A stretch of 56,634 nt of DNA from Intestinimonas massiliensis (ex Afouda et al. 2020) (GTDB taxonomy: Bacteria; Bacillota; Clostridia; Oscillospirales; Oscillospiraceae). The position numbers were made by a program, and so were the translations under genes. Numbering within the stretch: position 1 is the first letter of the stretch; the number at the start of each line of letters is the position of its first letter. Below the pieces are notes generated by a model, which was given only the letters and a program-made list of their open reading frames with translations, was not told where the DNA came from and searched no databases. Below are positions 31,814-39,545 of the stretch, in pieces. The stretch spans positions 1,438,222 through 1,494,855 of the forward strand of contig NZ_LR131147.1 in the NCBI RefSeq assembly GCF_900626285.1, written 5' to 3'.

Positions 31814-32457
31814 CTGCCCGCCAGGTGCTGGAACAGGGCGATCATCCGGCCCACCCCGATGACCGCCAGCACCGTGCCGATGCCCACGCCCACCAGATGG
31901 CCCGCAAGCACCAGCCCCAGCGTAATGGTGATCGTGATGTTGAACAGGTCAAAGCAGTTTTTGGTAAAGCCCACCGGTTTGCCGATGCAGTCGGCGATGG
32001 TCTGCACGATACCGTCTCCCGGGTTGGGCACCAGGCGCATGGAGAGGGACATGGAGGCCCCCACGCCGGTGCAGACAATGGCCAGGACCAGGACCAGCAG
32101 GCGCAGGGGAAACTGGTCCTGCCAGCTGTCGGAGGAGAAGCTGGGCAGGAAGCCGCCGAACAGATTCAGGAACCGGGTAAAGATCAGGCTGAGGGGGATC
32201 TGAAGCAGATCCATCAGCAAAACAAGTTTTCCATTTCTCCGCACGCCGTGAAGAATCAGCTCCACCGCCACAAAAACGCAGTAGAGAAACAAGGTGGTAT
32301 TGCCGAAATTCAGCTGATAGATCTGGGAGACGCTGTAGGAGACGGAGATGATGGGAGATACGCCCAGGCCCGCCTTGGTATTCAGCGTCAGCCCCATGGC
32401 CAGGATGAGCAGTCCCAGGATGTAAAAGAGGGCTCTGCAGACAGTCTGTTTTTTCAC
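31780..32457 (-). CDS. YczE/YitT-like integral membrane protein
   Basis: A 225-residue protein with about five transmembrane helices, beginning CRALFYILGLLILAMGLTLN followed by TKAGLGVSPIISVSYSVSQI and later SLSMRLVPNPGDGIVQTIAD. This pattern (AGLGxSPxxS, PxPGDG) is that of the YczE/DUF6198 family of uncharacterised transporters or regulators. It is a single gene between two terminators. Confidence 0.85.
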   Translation of the reverse strand: MKKQTVCRALFYILGLLILAMGLTLNTKAGLGVSPIISVSYSVSQIYQLNFGNTTLFLYCVFVAVELILHGVRRNGKLVLLMDLLQIPLSLIFTRFLNLFGGFLPSFSSDSWQDQFPLRLLVLVLAIVCTGVGASMSLSMRLVPNPGDGIVQTIADCIGKPVGFTKNCFDLFNITITITLGLVLAGHLVGVGIGTVLAVIGVGRMIALFQHLAGRKIAALSGMGA

Positions 32458-32546
32458 AAAATCGGTCTTCTTTCTATTCCGGTATCAACGATCTCTTTTA
32501 TTATAATCCCCGTCCCGGAAATTTCAAGAAGGCCCCTCACCGCAGA

Positions 32547-32575
32547 AAAGCCCGCCGGCAGAGCCGGCGGGCTTT
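32547..32575. terminator. Terminator after thioredoxin gene
   Basis: 13-bp stem AAAGCCCGCCGGC/GCCGGCGGGCTTT with loop AGA. Confidence 0.85.
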
Positions 32576-32583
32576 CGTCTTGC

Positions 32584-32898
32584 TTACAGGTTGGCATCCA
32601 GCACGGTGGTGTAGGCGGAAGCAGGCATGACACCCACCTTCCGGTCGAACTCCTTGCCGTCCTTCAGGAACACCACGGTGGGGATGCTCATGACGCCGAA
32701 GCGCATGGCCAGGTCGGGCTCGTCGTCCACGTTCACCTTACCCACCAGGGCCTTGCCCTCGTACTTGCCCGCCAGATCCTCCATCACGGGGGCCAGCATC
32801 TTGCAGGGGCCGCACCAGGAGGCCCAGAAGTCCACCATAGAGATGCCGTTGGCCGTCGCCTTGTCAAAACCGTCCTTGGTCAGATGAATGATCGCCAT
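32584..32898 (-). CDS. trxA: Thioredoxin
   Basis: A 104-residue thioredoxin with intact WCGPC active site (VDFWASWCGPCKMLAPVMED) and the cis-Pro segment FGVMSIPTVVFLKDGKEF. ATG at 32898 follows AAAGGAAG. Last gene of the arsR-trxB-trxA operon and the natural partner of the upstream reductase. Confidence 0.95.
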   Translation of the reverse strand: MAIIHLTKDGFDKATANGISMVDFWASWCGPCKMLAPVMEDLAGKYEGKALVGKVNVDDEPDLAMRFGVMSIPTVVFLKDGKEFDRKVGVMPASAYTTVLDANL

Positions 32899-32938
32899 AA
32901 TCAAATCTTCCTTTCTCTGTGTATGTGTATTGATTGTG

Positions 32939-33787
32939 TTAACTCAAATGGTCGATATATTCCGCCGCCCGGTGGCCCGCCACCAGGCCCTCCCCCACGG
33001 CCTTGGAGACCTGGAGGGGCAGCCCGGTGCAGTCGCCGGCGGCAAATACGCCGGGGATGCTGGTGGCCATGTTCCGGTCCACCTTGATATAGTTTCCCTC
33101 CAGCTCCAGCCCGGGGAGCAGGTCCGCCGGGGCCATGGAGGGCCGGAGGATAAACACGCCTTCGCAGGGGAGAACGGCGCTTCCGGCCCGGAGGCCCTCC
33201 ACCTTCTGTCCCCCCATAATCTCCACCTTGCCCGCCTTGACTGCCGGAATATCCGGCCGCAGGCCGTCGGGCTCATTGGGGCTGACATAGGTGACCTTGC
33301 AGCCGATCTCCTTCAGCCAGTTGGCCTCCTGGGGGGCGTCGGCCGCCAGGCCCACCACTGCGATCTCCTTGCCCCGGTAGAGCATCCCGTCGCAGGTGGC
33401 GCAGTAGCTCACCCCCGTCCCCAGGTGCTCCTCCTCGCCGGGGTACTTGGCGGAGCGGACCACGCCGGTGGCCAGAACCACCGCCCGGACCTGCTCCATG
33501 TCGCTGCCGATGCTCAGATAGAATGTGCCGTTCATGGGCATGATATTCAGCACCCGGCCCTCCTTCCGCTCCACTCCCATCTGTCGGGCGTGGGCGTTGA
33601 AGCGGTCCAGCAGGTCTGCGCCGGTCACATCATAAAAGCCCAGGTAATTGTCGATCCGCCGGGTTTTATGGAGAGGATTATCCCGGTCGTCGCCGCTGAT
33701 CACCAGCACCGACTTGCCCCGGGCCCGTACCTGCACCGCCGCCGACAGCCCCGCCGGGCCGCCGCCGATCACCGCAACATCGTACAC
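32939..33787 (-). CDS. Thioredoxin reductase-like flavoprotein without NADPH motifs
   Basis: A 282-residue protein: FAD site GGGPAG (8-13), redox pair C129-A-T-C132, and C-terminal FAD motif GVFAAGDCTGLPLQVSKAVG. The NADPH site is degenerate: VVGLAADAPQEA (about 145-156) instead of GxGxxA with a GGGDSA-type sequence, and the HRRxxxR arginine motif is replaced by SPNEPDGLRP. Such proteins are known as ferredoxin- or deeply-rooted flavin thioredoxin reductases (FFTR/DFTR) in Clostridia. It overlaps arsR by 19 bases. Confidence 0.88.
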   Translation of the reverse strand: MYDVAVIGGGPAGLSAAVQVRARGKSVLVISGDDRDNPLHKTRRIDNYLGFYDVTGADLLDRFNAHARQMGVERKEGRVLNIMPMNGTFYLSIGSDMEQVRAVVLATGVVRSAKYPGEEEHLGTGVSYCATCDGMLYRGKEIAVVGLAADAPQEANWLKEIGCKVTYVSPNEPDGLRPDIPAVKAGKVEIMGGQKVEGLRAGSAVLPCEGVFILRPSMAPADLLPGLELEGNYIKVDRNMATSIPGVFAAGDCTGLPLQVSKAVGEGLVAGHRAAEYIDHLS

Positions 33788-34083
33788 TGGTACTCCTCCT
33801 CCCTGTCGTCAAAGAGGGCCGCCACCACCGCCGCCGCCTCAGGATCGGCCACTTCATAGTAGACCTCGTTTCCCGACCTGGCCGCCCGCACGATCCCCGC
33901 GGCCTTCAGCCGCATGAGATGCTGGGAGATGCAGGACTGGGACTGGCCGGTGTTGGCCTCCATGCAGCCCACGTTGCGGCAGCCGCTCTGCAGCAGCCCC
34001 CGGACGATCCGCAGCCGCAGGGGGTGAGAGAGGGCCTTCAGCAGCTCCGCCTTTCTGGCATAACAGGCTTCCATCTCTGTCAT
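33769..34083 (-). CDS. ArsR-family regulator of thioredoxin operon
   Basis: A 104-residue winged HTH: KAELLKALSHPLRLRIVRGL, then TGQSQSCISQHLMRLKAAGI, ending VYYEVADPEAAAVVAALF. Cysteines at about 7, 35, 40 and 51 (SGCRNVGC and QSQSCISQHL, the latter in the recognition helix like ArsR/CzrA ELCV-type positions) could sense thiol oxidants or a metal. It leads the operon and most likely represses it. Confidence 0.9.
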   Translation of the reverse strand: MTEMEACYARKAELLKALSHPLRLRIVRGLLQSGCRNVGCMEANTGQSQSCISQHLMRLKAAGIVRAARSGNEVYYEVADPEAAAVVAALFDDREEEYQCTMLR

Positions 34084-34113
34084 CGTCTCACCTCATTTGC
34101 TGTTTCTAATATT

Positions 34114-34141
34114 ATTATATTCAAATATTCTAATATGTCAA
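34114..34141 (-). promoter_or_regulatory. Promoter and AT-rich operator of arsR-trxB-trxA
   Basis: TTGACA (34141-34136), 16 bases, TATAAT (34119-34114) on minus. The spacer and -10 carry ATATT-CA-AATAT and TAATAT repeats, the typical AT-rich ArsR-type operator overlapping the promoter. Confidence 0.8.
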
Positions 34142-34252
34142 CCCCCTTTCAAAAAATTTTTTCTTCCCCCGGCCCGCCCCCTTCTGCTCTTGCATTTTTT
34201 TCATATTAGAGGTAAAATATTGGTTCGTATCAAGATAGAAGGAGTGAACAGG

Positions 34253-35935
34253 ATGCCAGAAGAATTGAAGCCCACCATGACGCAGAACTTTATCCATGAT
34301 TTTATTGATGAGGACATCGCCCAGGGTGGTCAGTTCCAAGGCATGACCGTCCACACCCGGTTCCCGCCGGAGCCCAACGGCTACCTGCACATCGGTCACG
34401 CCAAGGCCATTTTCATTGATTTCGGCACGGCGGAGAAGTACGGCGGGCTGTGCAACCTGCGGATGGACGACACCAACCCCACCAAGGAGGACGTGGAGTA
34501 CGTGGAGGCCATCCAGGAGGATATCCACTGGCTGGGTTACGACTGGGGCGACCGCTTTTTCTACGCCTCGGATTATTTTGAGAAGATGTATGAGTACGCC
34601 GTGGAGCTCATCAAGAAGGGGCTGGCCTACGTGTGCGAGCTGACCCCGGAGGAGTTCAAGGAGTACCGCGGCGACGTGAATACCCCCGCCCGCTCTCCCT
34701 GGCGGGACCGGCCCATTGAGGAATCCCTGGATCTGTTCGCCCGGATGCGGGCGGGCGAGTTCCCCAACGGCAAGTATACGCTCCGGGCCAAGATCGACCT
34801 GGAGAGCGGCAACTTCAACATGCGGGACCCGGTGATCTACCGGATCAACCACATGCACCACCACCGTCAGGGGGACAAGTGGTGCATCTACCCCATGTAC
34901 GACTTTGCCCACCCCATTGAGGACGCCCTGGAGGGGATCACCCACTCCCTGTGCTCCCTGGAGTTTGAGGATCACCGGCCCCTGTACGACTGGGTCATCG
35001 CCAACTGCCCCGTGCCCGCCAAGCCCCGGCAGATCGAGTTTGCCCGGCTGGGCATCAACTACACCGTCATGAGCAAGCGGAAGCTGCGCCAGCTGGTGGA
35101 GGAGCACCGGGTGTCCGGCTGGGACGACCCCCGGATGCCCACCCTGTGCGGCCTGCGCCGCCGGGGCTACACCCCCCGCTCCATCCGCAACTTCTCCGAG
35201 CGCAACGGTGTCAGCAAGGCTGCCTCCACGGTGGAGTTTGCCTTCCTGGAGCACTGCCTGCGGGAGGACCTGAACGACGTGGCCCAGCGGCGGATGGCGG
35301 TGCTCCGTCCCGTCAAGCTGGTCATCACCAACTACCCCGAGGGGCAGAGCGAGACCTTCACTGTGGAGAACAACCCCAACCGGCCGGAGGACGGCACCCG
35401 TGAGGTCACCTTCTCCCGGGAGGTCTATGTGGAGGCCGAGGACTTTCTGGAGACCCCGGTGCCCAAGTACAAGCGGCTCTATCCCGACGGTCCCGAGTGC
35501 CGTCTGAAGGGCGCCTATCTCATCAAATGCACCGGCTGCAAGAAGGATGAGGACGGCAACGTGACGGAGATCTATGCCACCTATGATCCGGAGAGCCGGG
35601 GCGGCGATCCCGCCGACGGCCGCAAGGTGAAGGGCGCCACCATCCACTGGGTGGACGCCGCCACCGCCGTGGACGCTGAGATCCGCCTCTATGACAACCT
35701 GTTCTCCGACGCCGAGCCTGACGCCGGCGACAAGAACTTCCTGGACTGCCTGAACCCCAACTCTCTGGAGGTACTCACCGGCGCCAAGGTGGAGCGCTGC
35801 CTGGCCGATGCCCAGGCCCCCGCTTCCTTCCAGTTCCTGCGCCAGGGCTACTTCTGCGTGGACAACAAGGATTCCCGGCCCGGCCATCTGGTGTTCAACC
35901 GGTCCGTGAGCCTGAAGGATTCCTTCAAATTCTGA
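34253..35935 (+). CDS. glnS: Glutaminyl-tRNA synthetase
   Basis: A 560-residue class I synthetase. HIGH motif at 46-49 (FPPEPNGYLHIGHAKAIFID), KMSKS equivalent MSKRK at 273-277, and the Gln-specific 'RMDDTNPTKEDVEYVEAIQE' segment. The C-terminal anticodon-binding beta barrels are complete (KGATIHWVDAATAVDAEIRL). ATG at 34253 with AGAAGGAG upstream. Presence of GlnRS means tRNA-Gln is charged directly, though an amidotransferase route may coexist. Confidence 0.96.
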   Translation: MPEELKPTMTQNFIHDFIDEDIAQGGQFQGMTVHTRFPPEPNGYLHIGHAKAIFIDFGTAEKYGGLCNLRMDDTNPTKEDVEYVEAIQEDIHWLGYDWGDRFFYASDYFEKMYEYAVELIKKGLAYVCELTPEEFKEYRGDVNTPARSPWRDRPIEESLDLFARMRAGEFPNGKYTLRAKIDLESGNFNMRDPVIYRINHMHHHRQGDKWCIYPMYDFAHPIEDALEGITHSLCSLEFEDHRPLYDWVIANCPVPAKPRQIEFARLGINYTVMSKRKLRQLVEEHRVSGWDDPRMPTLCGLRRRGYTPRSIRNFSERNGVSKAASTVEFAFLEHCLREDLNDVAQRRMAVLRPVKLVITNYPEGQSETFTVENNPNRPEDGTREVTFSREVYVEAEDFLETPVPKYKRLYPDGPECRLKGAYLIKCTGCKKDEDGNVTEIYATYDPESRGGDPADGRKVKGATIHWVDAATAVDAEIRLYDNLFSDAEPDAGDKNFLDCLNPNSLEVLTGAKVERCLADAQAPASFQFLRQGYFCVDNKDSRPGHLVFNRSVSLKDSFKF

Positions 35936-35947
35936 TCCTATCAAAAT

Positions 35948-35976
35948 AGCGGGCGGCCCCAGGCCGCCCGCTCTGT
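35948..35976 (+). terminator. Terminator after glnS
   Basis: 11-bp stem AGCGGGCGGCC/GGCCGCCCGCT, loop CCA, then TCTGTTTT. Confidence 0.85.
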
Positions 35977-35996
35977 TTTATCGGGAGGTTACGATC

Positions 35997-37025
35997 ATGA
36001 AGTATCTGTTCCGCAACGACTACTCCTTCGGCGCTCATCCCAAGGTGATGGACGCGGTGTGCGCCGTCAATCTGGAGGGCAACTGGGGCTATGGCGACGA
36101 CAAGTACACCGCCAAGGCCAAGGACCGCATCCGGGAAGTGTGCGGCTGCCCCGACGCCATGGTGGAATTCCTCATCGGCGGCACCCAGACCAACGTGGTG
36201 GCCTGTTCCTTCCTGCTCAAGCCCTGGGAGGCGGCCATCTGCCCCGATTCCGGCCACCTGAACGGCCACGAGGTGGGCGCCTTCGAGGCCACCGGCCACA
36301 AGATCATCACCGTCCCCGTGGGAGGCGACGGCAAGATCACCCCGGACATGCTGCCCCCGGTGCTGGAGTGGCACCAGGACCCCCACCTGACCAAGCCCGG
36401 TCTGGTGTACATCTCCAACGCCACCGAGAACGGCGCGGTATACACCAAGGCGGAGCTCACCGCGCTCTCGGAGTTCTGCCATCAGAACGGCCTGCTTCTC
36501 TTCGTGGACGGCGCCCGGCTGGGGGCCGCCCTCACCTCCCCCGCCAACGACCTGACCCTGCCGGAGTTCGCCCACCTGGTGGACGCCTTCTACATCGGCG
36601 GCACCAAGAACGGCGCCATGTTCGGCGAGGCCCTGGTCATCACCCGGCCCGAGCTCACCGACGGGTTCTTCCGCATGAAGAAGCGGATGGGCGCCGTGAT
36701 GGAGAAGGGCTGGATCCAGGGGGTCACCTTCCTCACCCTGTTTGAGGACGACCTGTACTTCAAGATGGCCCGCCAGGGCAACGAGATGGCCGCCCGGCTC
36801 CAGGACGGTCTGAAGGCCAAGGGCTGGACGCTGTGGGTGGAATCTCCCACCAACCAGGTGTTCGCCGTCATCCCCAACGAGGTGAAGCCCCAGGTGGACG
36901 AGGTGTGCGACTGCGAGGTGTGGTGTCCCTACGACGCCGCCCATACGGTGATTCGTTTCGTCACCTGCTTCCACACCACTCAGGAGGATGTGGACGGGCT
37001 GCTCTCCGCCCTGCCCAATCTGTAA
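35997..37025 (+). CDS. ltaE: Low-specificity threonine aldolase-type PLP enzyme
   Basis: A 342-residue fold-type I PLP enzyme of the beta-eliminating lyase family. 'FLIGGTQTNVVACSFLLKPW', the PLP-binding Asp in LFVDGARLGAALTS (171) and Schiff-base Lys204 in YIGGTKNGAMFGE are present. It would cleave L-threonine/allo-threonine to glycine and acetaldehyde. ATCGGGAGG precedes the ATG. Single gene between two terminators. Confidence 0.9.
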   Translation: MKYLFRNDYSFGAHPKVMDAVCAVNLEGNWGYGDDKYTAKAKDRIREVCGCPDAMVEFLIGGTQTNVVACSFLLKPWEAAICPDSGHLNGHEVGAFEATGHKIITVPVGGDGKITPDMLPPVLEWHQDPHLTKPGLVYISNATENGAVYTKAELTALSEFCHQNGLLLFVDGARLGAALTSPANDLTLPEFAHLVDAFYIGGTKNGAMFGEALVITRPELTDGFFRMKKRMGAVMEKGWIQGVTFLTLFEDDLYFKMARQGNEMAARLQDGLKAKGWTLWVESPTNQVFAVIPNEVKPQVDEVCDCEVWCPYDAAHTVIRFVTCFHTTQEDVDGLLSALPNL

Positions 37026-37036
37026 TCAGGCAGCAG

Positions 37037-37078
37037 ACAAGGCCCCCGATGCGCAAGCATCGGGGGCCTTGTTTCGTT
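37037..37078. terminator. Bidirectional terminator, threonine aldolase and the dlt-like operon
   Basis: 16-bp perfect stem ACAAGGCCCCCGATGC/GCATCGGGGGCCTTGT with loop GCAA, next to the 3' end of the minus-strand operon. Confidence 0.9.
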
Positions 37079-37085
37079 TCCCCGT

Positions 37086-39545
37086 TCAGGACCCTTGGGG
37101 CAGTTCCTCCAGCAGGGCCGCGGCGGCATAGGCGGCCGCTCCCCGGCACAGGAGCCCGTCCTCCAGCTCCGTTCCCGCCTCTTCCTGCTGTTCCACAGCC
37201 TGGGAGACCGCCTGCTCCGCCAGTGCGCCGCCGTCCTCCGCGCCCCGGTACCGGGCGGCGGCGGCCAGCAGTTCCTCTGTCTCCTCTGCCGTAATGGGGT
37301 CATCCGGACGGAAGGTCTCCTCGCCCTCTGGCAGCAGGCCCGCCGACCAGGCGGCGGTCACCGGCTCCACATACCACAGGCCCTCCTCCAGGTCGGTGTA
37401 GGGCGGGGTCTCCTCCCCCGCCTCCAGGCCCAGGCCCCGGGTGAGCATGGCCAGCACCGCCGCCCGGCTGGCGGGCGCCTCCCCCAGGAAGTCGCCGGTG
37501 CCGCCGCCGCTGAGGGCTCCCAGGGAGGTGAGGTACTCCACCGCATCCTCATACCAGGTCCCTTCGATGTCGGCGTAGCTGGCGTACTTCTCCCGCTCCG
37601 TCCGGCCGTCAGACAGACCCAGGGTTCGGAAGGCAAAGCTGTAATAGTCGGTGTCCAGAATGGCGGCGGACACCGTAAACTGGTTCTCCATGGCCTGGAT
37701 CAGCTCCTGGGCGTAGGCCTGGTCCTCCTCCCCCAGCCAGGTGATCTCCCCGTCGGAGGCATCGTAGATCATCCGGTCGGTGAGGAAGCTGCCGTCCTTC
37801 AGCAGCGCCGCGTGGGTGCAGTCGGACAGCACGTCCCGGCCGGTGAGCAGCCGGGAGTCGTAGTCAAAGCCGAACAGGTTGAGCAGGGTGGGCAGGATGT
37901 CCTGGGTGCAGCAGAAATCGTCCACCACAATGGGCTGGGCCAGTCCGCCGGTCCAGCAGAGAAAGCTGTTCCGGTACTGCCAGAAGGGCTCTGCCACCGC
38001 ATCCCCGGCCAGCTCCTCATAGTCCTCCTCCGGCAGGCCGTAGGGAGCGTGGTCGCCGGTGAGCACCACCACCGTGCGGTCGGCGATCCCCGCCTCCTCC
38101 AGCCGCTCCAGCAGGTACTCCATGGCCTTCTCCAGCTCCAGCTGGCAGGCGTAGTAGGCCCGCAGCTCCTCGGAGCCCTCCAGGTCCGCCACCAGGTCCT
38201 GATTCCGGGCACTGATGTGGTTGTCGGTAAAGTTGTAGTCGGCGTGGCCGGAGTAGGTCATGTAGTAGGCGTGGAAGGGCTCCTGCCCCAGGTACTCGTC
38301 CACCGTCTTTTCCATCATCTCCAGGTCGGAGGTGGGGGTGTCCTGCTCCATATCCAGGCCGAAGTTGATGGCTTCAAAGGTGTAGCCCATGTTGGTGTGG
38401 GTGTTGACCCGGTCGTAGAAGGTGCCGATGTTGTTGTGGTAGGCCCTGGCCTCCACCCCCTCCTGGGCGGCGAAAATGTTGCCCAGACAGAAGGGCAGGT
38501 AGTTGTCCTTGGACACCGCAAAGCTCATCTTGCTCAGGTCCGGCATCAGCCCCATGCACAGGCCGTACTCCCCATTGGTGGTCAGGTTGGGGAAGCTGTT
38601 GTAGAAGTTGCGGAACACGATGCCCTCATTGGACATGCGGTAAAGGGCGGGGGTGAGGTCCGGGTCGATGAGGTAGGGGGAGAAGGCCTCGGCACACACC
38701 ACGATCAGGTTATAGCCTTCGAACAGCCCCGTATAGCTGTTCTTCGCCGTCCCCCGGAGGGAGGCGAAATAGTCGTTCAGACTGCGCAGGCTCTCGTCCT
38801 CCGTGGCCTCATCCAGCGCGTCGAAGTCCATACCGTCCAGAACGTTGGTGGGCCCCTTCCCTCCGGCGGTGAGATCCAGCCCGGCGGACACCCGGATGCC
38901 GCCGCTGCCCAGCAGGGTCTGCTTGGCGTCCAGCGCCCCGGCAGTCAGCAGGCCCAGCTGCTGGGCCCGCCGGTCGATGGTGGCCGAGCTGCTGGCAAAC
39001 ACCCCCTCCGGCGTACCCGGCCCCGTCCCCATCAGGGGCAGGGTGAGGATCAGAACCGCCGGAATAGCTGCCGCCGCCCCCACAAGGATCAGCTGCTCCC
39101 GCCAAGGCCGCCCGGCGATGGGCAGCCGCTTTTTCCGCCGCAGCACGTAAAAGGCCGCCATGGGCAGGGCCATCACCAGCAGACGGGGCAGGCAGCGCCA
39201 GATGGCCGCCGCCGCGATGGACCAGAAGGCGGTGACCGCCTCGCCCCCCATGGCGGCGTAGGCCAGGGACAGATAGGAGCCGAAAATATCCCAGTAGACC
39301 AGCTGGATGCCGTAATAGGCGTAAGCCAGGGGAAACAGCACCGCACCCACCTTGCCGCCCACCCGGCCCGGCAGGCCGCAGGCGGCGGTGCCCAGTGCGG
39401 CGGCGGCCAGGCAGAAGCCGGCCGCCGGCCAGAAGCGGAAATTGTCCGGCGCCGCCAACTGAACCACCGCCTCCCACAGCAGGAAGGCGGTGGCCCAAAT
39501 CAGATAATATGCACCGATCTCTTTGCCTTGCGATCCGTTCATCAA
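37086..39545 (-). CDS. LtaS-like phosphoglycerol transferase fused to SLH repeats
   Basis: An 819-residue protein. Residues ~10-175: five transmembrane helices. Residues ~275-600: sulfatase-fold transferase with metal Glu286 (IVVCAEAFSPYLI), nucleophile Thr322/323 (SFPNLTTNGEYGL), His434 (YMTYSGHADYNF) and Asp498-His499 (VVVLTGDHAPYGL), as in lipoteichoic acid synthase. Residues ~650-770: two or three SLH-type repeats (YASYADIEGTWYEDAVEYLT; EAPASRAAVLAMLTRGLG; YTDLEEGLWYVEPVTAAWSA). The SLH addition is unusual. It is the last gene of the operon and overlaps the previous gene by 4 bases. Confidence 0.88.
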   Translation of the reverse strand: MMNGSQGKEIGAYYLIWATAFLLWEAVVQLAAPDNFRFWPAAGFCLAAAALGTAACGLPGRVGGKVGAVLFPLAYAYYGIQLVYWDIFGSYLSLAYAAMGGEAVTAFWSIAAAAIWRCLPRLLVMALPMAAFYVLRRKKRLPIAGRPWREQLILVGAAAAIPAVLILTLPLMGTGPGTPEGVFASSSATIDRRAQQLGLLTAGALDAKQTLLGSGGIRVSAGLDLTAGGKGPTNVLDGMDFDALDEATEDESLRSLNDYFASLRGTAKNSYTGLFEGYNLIVVCAEAFSPYLIDPDLTPALYRMSNEGIVFRNFYNSFPNLTTNGEYGLCMGLMPDLSKMSFAVSKDNYLPFCLGNIFAAQEGVEARAYHNNIGTFYDRVNTHTNMGYTFEAINFGLDMEQDTPTSDLEMMEKTVDEYLGQEPFHAYYMTYSGHADYNFTDNHISARNQDLVADLEGSEELRAYYACQLELEKAMEYLLERLEEAGIADRTVVVLTGDHAPYGLPEEDYEELAGDAVAEPFWQYRNSFLCWTGGLAQPIVVDDFCCTQDILPTLLNLFGFDYDSRLLTGRDVLSDCTHAALLKDGSFLTDRMIYDASDGEITWLGEEDQAYAQELIQAMENQFTVSAAILDTDYYSFAFRTLGLSDGRTEREKYASYADIEGTWYEDAVEYLTSLGALSGGGTGDFLGEAPASRAAVLAMLTRGLGLEAGEETPPYTDLEEGLWYVEPVTAAWSAGLLPEGEETFRPDDPITAEETEELLAAAARYRGAEDGGALAEQAVSQAVEQQEEAGTELEDGLLCRGAAAYAAAALLEELPQGS

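Noticed and set aside
34084..34252. T-box or riboswitch upstream of glnS
   Set aside because: Only AT-rich sequence and the arsR promoter are seen; no T-box core sequence or antiterminator structure.
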